A stretch of DNA of 64,000 nt, from positions 1-64,000 of the forward strand of contig JAWKON010000010.1 in NCBI GenBank assembly GCA_041391125.1, read 5' to 3'. Both the position numbers and the translations under genes were made by a program. Every line of letters begins with the position of its first letter. The stretch's first letter is position 1. This document shows, piece by piece, positions 55,430-63,202 of the stretch. Source of the DNA: JACKBC01 sp041391125. GTDB taxonomy: Bacteria > Chloroflexota > Anaerolineae > Caldilineales > Caldilineaceae. The notes beneath the pieces are model-generated. The model searched no databases and was not told the DNA's origin. It worked only from the letters and a program-made list of their open reading frames with translations.

Positions 55430-55440
55430 AAGGAGAGAAC

Positions 55441-56093
55441 ATGACCATCAAAGTAATCGGCGCCGGCTTTGGGCGCACAGGAACCGCGACGCTAAAAGTC
55501 GCATTGGAAACGCTCGGCTTTACCAAATGTTATCACTCCACCTCGTTGGGCGATCACCCCACGCACGGCCCACAGTGGATCGGCCTGCTGGACGGCAAGC
55601 CAGTCGATTGGGACAAACTCTTTGCGGGCTATCAAGGCGCCATGGGGCTGCCGACGGTCTTTTTCTACAAAGAGATCATGGCGCACTATCCCCATGCCAA
55701 AGTGATCTTGACCGTGCGCGATCCGGAACGCTGGTATGAGAGCGCATCCCAAACCATCTTCAAATTGCCGTCACGCGGGCAGATGCTGGTGATGCGGCTA
55801 ATTTCGCTCTTCAATCCCCAAGTAAAAATGGCGCTGAACATTATTCCGGTGGCGCGCAAAGTCGGCATTGAGCATTTCCTGGGCAACGACCTTTCAAAAG
55901 CACATCTGATCGAGGCCTTTCATCGCCACAATGCCGATGTGCGGCAGACCGTGCCGCCGGAGAAGCTGCTGGAATTTGATGTCAAACAGGGGTGGGCGCC
56001 ACTGTGTACGTTTCTCGATGTACCCGTACCCGATGCGCCGTTTCGCACACCAATACGCGGGCAGCGTTTCAGAACCTGTCACGTGGTACGTAG
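55441..56093 (+). CDS. P-loop sulfotransferase family protein (frameshift at C-terminus)
   Basis: A protein of about 217 residues. It starts MTIKVIGAGFGRTGTATLKV, with the 5'-phosphosulfate-binding loop FGRTGTATLK, then LPTVFFYKEIMAHYPHAKVI and LTVRDPERWYESA. This is the small sulfotransferase group of the Sulfotransfer_4 type. The last 20 residues read in a different frame after about 56040; adding one C gives PFPHTNTRAAFQNLSRGT and a stop at 56093, matching family ends. The gene is 11 bp after the previous one and so likely co-transcribed with it. Confidence 0.82.
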
Positions 56094-56168
56094 ACGCCGC
56101 TGACGTTCAGCGAGTTAGTCAAGCGGTCGCTGAATATTTTCTTATTGTAATCAGAAAGGATTTGTTGT

Positions 56169-57059
56169 ATGAAACGCATTTTCAAGTGGATTGGTATTAT
56201 CCTCGGCAGTTTGATTATTCTCCTGGCGATTGCTGCGGTGATTTTGAATCGGGTGGGCAACGGGCGGCTGGCGGCTCGACGTGGTGGTCAAAGCCGTTGA
56301 AGTGCCGACCGATGCGGCAGCCATTGTCACTGGTCAACGGCTAGCCGCCATTAGCTCGTGCATCGAATGCCACGGCGCCGACTTGAGCGGCACCGTCTTT
56401 GTGGATGAAGCGCCGATTGGTTATATTCCGGCCCCCAATTTGACCAGCGGGCAGGGCGGCATTGGCGGCATCTATACCGACGCCGACTGGGAAGGCGCCA
56501 TCCGTCACGGTGTGGCGCGGATGGCCGCACCTGGTGATTATGCCTTCCTATCATTTCGCCGACTACAGTGACAGCGATCTGGGCGACCCTGATTGCCTAT
56601 CTCAAATCGGTCCCGCCGGTGGATAACGAACTGGGGCCGCGCCAGCTCTCGTTCCCGGGTACGATTATCTTTGGCGTGCTGGCCTATGACGACTGGTCCG
56701 TCGCCAAGATCGATCATGCTGCCGTGGGGGGTGAAAGCCCGGCGGCAGCCCCCTCGGTCGAATATGGCGAGTATATGGTCACAACAGCCTCCTGTGGCTC
56801 CTGCCACGGCGAAGCGCTGACCGGCAACCCCGGTACCGATTCGCCCCCCGGCCCCAATCTCACCCCCGGCGGCGAGCTGGCCAGCTGGACAGAAGCCGAC
56901 TTTATCACCGCCCTGCGTACCGGTCGCACCCCAGATGGTCGCGAACTAAGCGCTGAAATGCCCTGGCGCGGCTATGCCCAGATGACCGAGACTGAATTGC
57001 GCGCCCTATGGGCCTACTTGCAGACATTGGAAGCAAAAGATTCCACTCTTGTTGAGTGA
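56169..57059 (+). CDS. Membrane-anchored diheme cytochrome c (frameshifts)
   Basis: About 296 residues. The N-terminal anchor is MKRIFKWIGIILGSLIILLA. After a frameshift near 56275 follows VEVPTDAAAIVTGQRLAAIS with the first heme motif SCIECHGADLSG; after a second shift near 56545 the frame returns and the second heme motif is SCGSCHGEALTG. Each half ends with a Met-containing region (HGVARMAAP; SAEMPWRGYAQM) that could ligate the heme. It transfers electrons in the periplasm or at the membrane surface. No dehydrogenase partner is adjacent, so its donor is unknown. Confidence 0.82.
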
Positions 57060-57164
57060 GATATTCGGGGGAATTCCTTAGTTCGCTCCATGGCGCAGGT
57101 CTCTAGCGATTTAAGAATTTTAACCACGAAGATTGTGTGTTGGCTCTGTGCTCCGCACAACCGC

Positions 57165-57250
57165 CAACATGCCAGGAACACAAAGCTTACACGAAGGTAC
57201 ACGAAGGGTGAAGCCTTTCTTCATGCGCCTTCGTGTCTCTTCGTGGATGG
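57165..57250. repeat. Family A-like repeat between convergent genes
   Basis: ACACGAAGGTACACGAAGGG faces CCTTCGTGTCTCTTCGTGGA. It lies between the cytochrome and dioxygenase genes, which converge, and may terminate both. Confidence 0.7.
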
Positions 57251-57270
57251 ATTATTTCTTTGTGCATTCT

Positions 57271-58101
57271 TTACTTCCGCCCCGGCCGCGAATGCCCCTG
57301 GCGCATGTAATCAATCGGCTTGGGCAGAAAGACCGGGCTGCTGGGCAGCAGCGGGTGGCTGGACCAAAAGTCTTCGCTGCCCGCTTCGGCTTCAAAGGTT
57401 CCCTGCGCTGGCATTTCGTGGCGATGCACCAGCGCCAACATGGGCCGGTGGGTTTGAGTGCGGTTGGGCATGCCGCCGTGCCACACCCGCATGTCGCGCA
57501 GCACCAGATCGCCGCGGCGGGCCAACACGCGCTCGGCGGGGCGTTGGGCTGCCCACGCGTTCACCATTTCGTCGGTGGGGAAGCGGTTGCCGCTGTGCAG
57601 GCGCGTATCGTGGTGGGTGCCGGGCCAGTAGATGGTGGCGCCATTCTCCTCGGTCATGTCGATCAGCGGCACGTTGACCACCAGCAGCCGGCACGGCCCA
57701 TACGGACCCGGTTCCGGCGGCACGGCATCGGCGTGGATGTGCTGGTTCTGCGAGCCCACAAAGGCCGTGTTGGCGCCGTAGCTGGTCAAAGTGGCGCCGT
57801 CGCCTAAAATGGCGCGGCTGATGGCGATAGCTGGCTCGTTGAAGACGATCTCCGGGAAGAGCCAGGGATGAAAAGGGGGCGGGCGGATGCCCTGAAAGTT
57901 GTTGTCAATTTCATACTCTTTTTCATACGCAGCCAGGTCGGCCTGCATTTTGGCCCCCAGCTTCTCCACCGGCTCCAACTCAATGGCGCCGCGCAGGGCC
58001 ACTACGCCATCTGCGTCCATGGCGTGTAGGGCCGTGGCCATTTTGTCGGCAGAAAGTTGGCCAGTGCGCCGTTCGGCAGGTGTGATGTTTATGCTAATCA
58101 T
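57271..58101 (-). CDS. Phytanoyl-CoA dioxygenase (PhyH)-like Fe(II)/2-oxoglutarate enzyme
   Basis: A 276-residue non-heme iron oxygenase. The iron-binding HxD is in SQNQHIHADAVPPEPGPYG (HAD) and the distal His is in LRDMRVWHGGMPNRT, followed by an Arg that fits 2-oxoglutarate binding. PhyH-type enzymes hydroxylate lipids and varied small molecules; the substrate is not predictable. The ATG at 58101 follows AAGGAGG with 7-base spacing and is preferred to the adjoining TTG. It is divergent from the sulfatase gene. Confidence 0.85.
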   Translation of the reverse strand: MISINITPAERRTGQLSADKMATALHAMDADGVVALRGAIELEPVEKLGAKMQADLAAYEKEYEIDNNFQGIRPPPFHPWLFPEIVFNEPAIAISRAILGDGATLTSYGANTAFVGSQNQHIHADAVPPEPGPYGPCRLLVVNVPLIDMTEENGATIYWPGTHHDTRLHSGNRFPTDEMVNAWAAQRPAERVLARRGDLVLRDMRVWHGGMPNRTQTHRPMLALVHRHEMPAQGTFEAEAGSEDFWSSHPLLPSSPVFLPKPIDYMRQGHSRPGRK

Positions 58102-58104
58102 CAA

Positions 58105-58397
58105 AGTTCCTCCTTATACCTGAGTCCAATCCTTTGAGGTTCTGTGAGGTTTAGTGGGAGCAAGAGCCGCTTTGGTTTCGATACGGCTGGAAACTGCACC
58201 AGCCTACTCAACCGCCGCTACCCCACCATTGCGCAGAGAGCCTCCTTTGGTAATTAATCTCCGATGAAGTATACTCCGAACAAGATGCGCACTTGCCCAG
58301 CCCAATGGGCCAGGCTCCCCATTGCGCATGTTTGAGATAAATTATCCCCCCAGGTTCACTCTTTACCAAATCCCACATCATTGGAGGTCGCCATTTT
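58105..58397. repeat. Divergent region with a family G repeat
   Basis: Positions 58162-58222 carry GAGCCGCTTTGGTTTCGATA, CGGCTGGAAACTGCACC and AGCCTACTCAACCGCCGC, the reverse orientation of 4432-4537. The remaining sequence contains a GCCCAGCCCAATGGGC dyad (near 58297) but no clear gene. Confidence 0.65.
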
Positions 58398-59892
58398 ATG
58401 AAAGCCATTATGGTCATGTTTGACTCGCTCAACCGGCACATGTTGCCGCCGTATGGCGCCGATTGGGTACACGCGCCGAATTTTCAGCGCTTGGCCCAGC
58501 GCACCGTCACCTTTGACAATGCGTACATTGGCAGCATGCCCTGTATGCCCGCCCGGCGCGAACTGCACACGGGCCGCTACAATTTTCTGCACCGCAGTTG
58601 GGGGCCGCTGGAGCCGTTTGATGACTCCATGCCCGAAATTCTGAAAAATCACGGGGTCTATTCACACCTGATTACCGACCATCAGCACTATTGGGAAGAT
58701 GGCGGCTGCACCTATCACAACCGCTACAGCAGCTATGAATTTGTGCGCGGCCAGGAGGGTGATCTCTGGAAAGGACATGTGAATCCGCCGGTCGAGATTC
58801 CGCCCATGAACCGCGCGTCCGGCTCGGACCCGTCGGGCCAGATGGCTATTCGCATGTGGCGGCACGATTGGATCAACCGCAGCTATATGCCCGCGCCGGC
58901 CCAGCAGCCGCAGCCGCAAACGTTTCAGCTCGGCCTGGAATTTATGCGCGCCAATCATCAGGCCGACAACTGGTATTTGCAGATCGAAACCTTTGACCCG
59001 CACGAGCCTTTCTTCAGCCATGAGGAATACAAAAAGCACTATCCGCATGAATACGACGGGCCGCACTTCGACTGGCCCAGCTATGGCCCGGTCACCGAGC
59101 CGCCAGAACAGGTGCAGCATGGCCGCTATGAATATGCGGCGCTGGTCAGCATGTGCGATGCGCAGTTGGGCAAGGTGCTGGACCTGATGGATGAGCTGGG
59201 CATGTGGGGCGATACGCTGCTGATTGTGTGTACCGATCACGGCTTTTTGCTGGGCGAGCATGAATCGTGGGGCAAGCTGGTGCAGCCCTGGTACAACGAG
59301 AACGCGCACACGCCGCTCTTCATCTGGGACCCGCTGCGCCCTGGCCGGCGAGCGGCGGCAAAGCCTGGTGCAGCTCATCGACCTGCCCGCCACGCTGCTC
59401 GAATTCTTCGACTGCCCCCGGCCGCCGGATATGCAGGGCGTTCCCCTGCGCAACACGGTAGCCAACGATGCGCCGGTGCGGGAGGCCGCGCTCTTTGGCG
59501 TCCACAGCGGCCACGTCAACTGCACCGATGGCCGCTATGTCTATATGCGCGCACCCGTGCCGGAGAATGCGCCGCTGTATGAATATACGCTGATGCCAAC
59601 CCACATCCGCTGGCTCTTTACGCCCGATGAGTTGCAAACTATGCGCATGGCCGAGCCCTTTTCCTTTACCAAGGGTTGTCCCGTTATGCGGTTGGTAGGT
59701 TACAACTGGGCCGACCCCGTTCCCTTTGGCACGCTGCTCTTTGATCTGCAAAGCGATCCCGAACAGAAACAGCCGATTCACGATGCAGAGATCGAGGCGC
59801 GGATGATCGCGCACATGATCCGGCTGATGCAGGCCAATGACGCGCCGCCGGAGCAGTATGAGCGATTGGGGTTGGCCGATAAATTACAGTGA
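58398..59892 (+). CDS. Sulfatase-family hydrolase (one frameshift)
   Basis: About 498 residues of the alkaline phosphatase superfamily. It begins MKAIMVMFDSLNRHMLPPYG with the metal Asp. Cys49 in GSMPCMPARRELHTGR fits the CxPxR signature that is converted to formylglycine. ETFDPHEPF and CTDHGFLLGEHESWGK supply further metal ligands. The frame shifts near 59340, after which ERRQSLVQLIDLPATLLEFF and GVPLRNTVANDAP continue normally. No signal peptide is seen, so the enzyme is probably cytoplasmic. It would cleave sulfate esters. No formylglycine-generating enzyme is in the window. Confidence 0.88.
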
Positions 59893-59924
59893 GTTTGGGT
59901 TGAACCTTCTAGAAGGCTGTCGAA

Positions 59925-60033
59925 GTGAAAGATTTTGTACGCGGATGAACGCTGATTTTCGCGGATTTAAGCATCAATTGGTCAAAATCAGCGTAAATCC
60001 GCGAAATCCACGTACAAAACATTTTTCATTGTT
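59925..60033. repeat. Family B inverted repeat
   Basis: TTTTGTACGCGGATGAACGC then TGATTTTCGCGGATTT faces AAATCCGCGAAATCCACGTA then CAAAA. The right arm forms the last codons of the truncated zinc-ribbon ATPase on the minus strand. Confidence 0.85.
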
Positions 60034-60260
60034 CTCTCGATAAGCCAGTAGCGCAGCAGCGTATTCTGATGCGGGTGCAACTGCCAGTGGCGCTGCATGA
60101 GCCCATCCACCAACGTAGTTTTGCCGATGCCCGCCGTGCCTTCGATGAGGGCAATGGCGCGGTGTTTGGCGGTGCGGCGGAGGGAAGTGCCGCAGTGTGG
60201 GCAGATGGTGATTGTTAGGGTATGTGAGTGTCCGCAGTGAGGGCATTCAATCACCTTCAT
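59988..60260 (-). pseudogene. Truncated zinc-ribbon plus P-loop protein
   Basis: A 90-residue frame: MKVIECPHCGHSHTLTITIC and PHCGTSLRR form a double CPHC zinc ribbon, and IALIEGTAGIGKTTLVDGLM is a Walker A motif. The frame then runs into the family B repeat and stops at 59988 with residues coded by the repeat. An intact ATPase would continue for several hundred residues. The gene therefore seems cut by insertion of the element or by a deletion. AATTGGCTTGCAAGGCGGT precedes the ATG at 60260. Confidence 0.6.
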
Positions 60261-60296
60261 TGTACCGCCTTGCAAGCCAATTTCAGATAACAGGGC

Positions 60297-60614
60297 TCAT
60301 ACCGGTACTTCCACATAATCACCTGGCGCAATGCCCTCAATCGCAGTCAGGATTTCGTTGATTCGCAATCGAATGCGTGGCCACGATGTGGAAAGCAACA
60401 CGAGAACAGCTATTTCTCGCTCAGCAAGATTCTGCTGATGGTGCAAATTTTGGTCGGTTGTTATCAACAGTTGATAGCCTGCTTGTTCTGCTGCGGCGAG
60501 GAGCTTACCGTTTGATAACTGTGACCAACCTTGCTCGTACGCAGTCGATACCATGTGTCCAACTAAATGACGACGGAGCGGAACAGGTGTGCCCTGGTCA
60601 AACAGTATTTTCAT
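60297..60614 (-). CDS. DUF5615 PIN-like toxin 3
   Basis: A 105-residue protein: MKILFDQGTPVPLRRHLVGH, VSTAYEQGWSQLSNGKLLAA, AEQAGYQLLITTDQNLHHQQ. FDQG and TTDQNL carry the acidic residues of the DUF5615 group, and the sequence is close to the most widespread form of this family. Its start overlaps the DUF433 stop by 4 bases (ATGA), so the two are translated together. Confidence 0.85.
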   Translation of the reverse strand: MKILFDQGTPVPLRRHLVGHMVSTAYEQGWSQLSNGKLLAAAEQAGYQLLITTDQNLHHQQNLAEREIAVLVLLSTSWPRIRLRINEILTAIEGIAPGDYVEVPV

Positions 60615-60844
60615 GCAGCAACCAGTCCAGAAAACGCTCTGATTTCATAGTCCAGAACGGCTTCCACTTGAGATCGTTTGACGCCGGGAAACCATTCTAA
60701 AAACTGTTCCAATGTGGCCCCGTCGCGCAGATTCTCGAAGAGTGCGGACACCGGCACGCGCGTACCGCGAAACACCCAGGCGCCGCTTACCTTATCCGGA
60801 TCGCGCTCTACGGCATCTAAAGTTGCCCATTGTTTCATCGTCAT
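60611..60844 (-). CDS. DUF433 antitoxin 3
   Basis: A 77-residue DUF433 protein: DPDKVSGAWVFRGTRVPVSA, LFENLRDGATLEQFLEWFPG and VKRSQVEAVLDYEIRAFS. This is the canonical short DUF433 with its helix-turn-helix in the second half. GAGG precedes the ATG. It lies 8 bp after the Thg1-like gene stop, so it could be transcribed with the RNA-repair pair. Confidence 0.85.
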   Translation of the reverse strand: MTMKQWATLDAVERDPDKVSGAWVFRGTRVPVSALFENLRDGATLEQFLEWFPGVKRSQVEAVLDYEIRAFSGLVAA

Positions 60845-60852
60845 AATTGCCT

Positions 60853-61680
60853 CTATTTTGAACCCAAATCACCCTCTCCCGACGCAACCACCGGCACAGC
60901 CCCGCCAAAGATAACCTCAACTCGATTGATGACTTTGGCAAAAGGCGGCATGTCCACGCGTTGAACCTCGCTGCGTTCCACCGTCAGCGCCGGGTTTGTA
61001 CGCGCCTCGTGCTTGGGCGGCAGCTTCATTATATCATCAGCCGTAAACGTGCGTATGACCTTGCGTCTTTGCACAAACATGCCGCGTTTAAAGAAGCTGG
61101 GATAATCATTCCAATTGACTCCCTTTTGCCAGAGCATCTCCTGCATTTCGCTACCGGTTTTCTTGTGCAACTCTGCGTGCGGATAATAGTGGCGCGCCGC
61201 CATAGAAATGCTGTTTTTGGTGGCGTCAAATTCGCGCCACAAGAGGGTGTTTGCGGCTTCTTCGAGCGTCGGCACTTGCCAGACGCGGCAATCAAAAAGG
61301 GCTAATGCGCCGCTTTTCTCCGGCAGATATTTGGGAAGATTGGCATTGAAGAAAGCTGTGGTCATGGAGGCCAGCACCGACACCATCTTTTGAATGCGAC
61401 GATCAAAGAAGATCTGGCTCTTGTAATCGTCGCTGTACCAGACCAGGCTGATTTCATCGGACTGCGTATAGCCTATGCACGCCTGCGCCTCCTGCACCAA
61501 ATAGGCTGTGGTTTCGCACATTAATTCGACCAGCCGTGCATCAAACGGGCGCGCCAGCCCCTCCGTAAACTTGCTGAACCCCTTGCCATCAATGCGCGCG
61601 CAGGCGGGGAGCAGCGGCAACAGCCGCCGCCCCACCTCTTGCTGCTCGTAATATTTGATGCGGTCGCCGAATTGATCCAT
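60853..61680 (-). CDS. Thg1-like 3'-5' RNA polymerase (tRNA(His) guanylyltransferase family)
   Basis: A 275-residue member of the Thg1/TLP family, which adds nucleotides to RNA 5' ends in the 3'-5' direction. The metal-binding residues fit: Asp31 in RIDGKGFSKFT and Asp75-Glu76 in GYTQSDEISLVW; DFDR-like and ALFDCRVWQVPTLEEAANTL, then WREFDATKNSISMAARHYYP are also family features. Bacterial members repair truncated tRNA 5' ends. The gene lies one base after the stop of a polynucleotide-kinase-like gene, so the pair probably acts together: the kinase prepares a 5' end that the polymerase then extends. This link is inferred. Confidence 0.9.
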   Translation of the reverse strand: MDQFGDRIKYYEQQEVGRRLLPLLPACARIDGKGFSKFTEGLARPFDARLVELMCETTAYLVQEAQACIGYTQSDEISLVWYSDDYKSQIFFDRRIQKMVSVLASMTTAFFNANLPKYLPEKSGALALFDCRVWQVPTLEEAANTLLWREFDATKNSISMAARHYYPHAELHKKTGSEMQEMLWQKGVNWNDYPSFFKRGMFVQRRKVIRTFTADDIMKLPPKHEARTNPALTVERSEVQRVDMPPFAKVINRVEVIFGGAVPVVASGEGDLGSK

Positions 61681-61681
61681 T

Positions 61682-62119
61682 TTATGGCTCCCATTTTTGG
61701 GTCACGAATAGACCGTTGTCTAAAGTTACGTAATACAGCTCCGCAAACCCTTCGTCGTATGAAGGAAGTTCTAGACGTTTATACGTCCCGCGTATCCCTC
61801 TTTCTGGAATTGCTTGGACCCCGCGTTGCATATTTCGCTCTAGGGCAGACGGCAGGTTTGACGCAAAATAATAACCGCGCAACAGGATGCCAAATTGTTG
61901 TATCTTTGGAATGTATCTTTGGCGGTCTTGTCGGCTTACGTTCGTGTTGTCGATTACAAATTGTTGGCGAATCTCCAGACAGCATTCGAATAATCGCTGC
62001 TCACGGTGACGAGTCTTGAGCATATCAAGATTAATTCGAATATGCGTATTGGCAAAATAGTGTTGGTAGTACGTGGACTTCCCCGTTGCCTGAATGCCAA
62101 TAAAAAGAATCGCTTCCAT
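61682..62119 (-). CDS. Polynucleotide-kinase-like P-loop kinase
   Basis: A 145-residue compact kinase. Walker A is GIQATGKS (residues 8-15), followed by INLDMLKTRHR (Asp32, Arg37; compare the Asp/Arg of T4 polynucleotide kinase) and FVIDNTNVSRQDR, a motif typical of the PNKP kinase group. LERNMQRGVQAIP would hold the lid arginine. The enzyme should transfer phosphate to a nucleic-acid or nucleoside 5'-OH. It is placed one base upstream of the Thg1-like gene in the same operon. Confidence 0.85.
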   Translation of the reverse strand: MEAILFIGIQATGKSTYYQHYFANTHIRINLDMLKTRHREQRLFECCLEIRQQFVIDNTNVSRQDRQRYIPKIQQFGILLRGYYFASNLPSALERNMQRGVQAIPERGIRGTYKRLELPSYDEGFAELYYVTLDNGLFVTQKWEP

Positions 62120-62130
62120 ACAGATCTTTC

Positions 62131-63006
62131 TTACAACCCCCGTCGATCCGTGCGCGCCTTCAACAAATAGCCATCAATGCTCGTTACGTAGAGCGTCTGC
62201 AAATCGGCGTCGCCGAAGGTGCAATTGGTGGGGCGGTTGACCGGCAGCGGATGCGTCTCCAGCACGCGGCCATTGGGGGCGAAGACGTAGATCATGCCGC
62301 CGGGGCCGCTCACTTCCCAGCCGGCGGTGGCCACAATGTTGCCTTCAGAATCGAGACACATGCCGTCGATGCCGCGGTGAGGCGCAAAGTTGTGCAGCAC
62401 CTGATGCGCGCCCAGCGTACCGTCCGCTTGGATGGGATAGCCGCGCAGCTCGCGCTTTTGGCCTTCGCCATATTTGCTCTGCGCCACATAGAGCGTCTTC
62501 TCATCGGGCGAGAGCAACAGGCCATTGGGCGCCGTGGTGTCGAAAGTCATGCGTACGCACGCCCACGAGCCATCGCTCTGCGGGTCCAGCCGGTAGACCG
62601 ACTCGTGGTCCAGCTCCATGTCGTCGCGGAAGTCGCCGTAGCGCGGGTCGGTGAACCAGATGCGCCCCTGGCTGTCAATGGCCAGATCGTTGGGGCTGTT
62701 GAGCCGCTTGCCCTCGAAGTTGTCGCACAGCACGGTGACGCCGCTGGACGCATCGCCCGCCACCGGGTCATAGCGCACCATGCGCCGTCCGCCGCCTTCG
62801 CAGCCGTGCAGCACGCCGTTGGCGTCCAGCATCAGCCCGTTGGCCGCATTGGTCCCCGTGCGCACCTCGGTCGATTCGCCGGTGGCCGGGTCGTAGCGCA
62901 AAATGCGGTTGTTGGCAATGTTGGTGTAGAGCAGCCCGCTGCCGTCCCAAACGGGGCCTTCCGTAATCTGCATGGGGCCGGCGATCTTTTCAAATTCCCA
63001 ACTCAT
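62131..63006 (-). CDS. SMP-30/gluconolactonase family protein
   Basis: A 291-residue six-bladed propeller lactonase. Metal ligands fit: Glu17 in ITEGPVWDGSGLLYTNI, Asn in LNSPNDLAIDSQGRIWFTDP, and Asp in RGIDGMCLDSEGNIVATAGW. The family opens sugar lactones such as gluconolactone and some organophosphate-like esters. The ATG at 63006 is followed directly by the domain. It lies 11 bp upstream of the kinase gene, so co-transcription is possible. Confidence 0.9.
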   Translation of the reverse strand: MSWEFEKIAGPMQITEGPVWDGSGLLYTNIANNRILRYDPATGESTEVRTGTNAANGLMLDANGVLHGCEGGGRRMVRYDPVAGDASSGVTVLCDNFEGKRLNSPNDLAIDSQGRIWFTDPRYGDFRDDMELDHESVYRLDPQSDGSWACVRMTFDTTAPNGLLLSPDEKTLYVAQSKYGEGQKRELRGYPIQADGTLGAHQVLHNFAPHRGIDGMCLDSEGNIVATAGWEVSGPGGMIYVFAPNGRVLETHPLPVNRPTNCTFGDADLQTLYVTSIDGYLLKARTDRRGL

Positions 63007-63202
63007 TATGGTCTCCTTTGGTTGCTGGTTGGTGGCTGGTCATTGGTTATAGGGGTGAACCACCATTTCCATTTTCAACTGACTAGTTTTCAATTCATTG
63101 TTGGTCGTTCATCGGGGCTAAATGTATAATAACATGGTTTGCAAAACGCGTTCCCCACGGAACGCTTCGTATCACCCGGTGAATACCCACAGAGGAGAAA
63201 CA

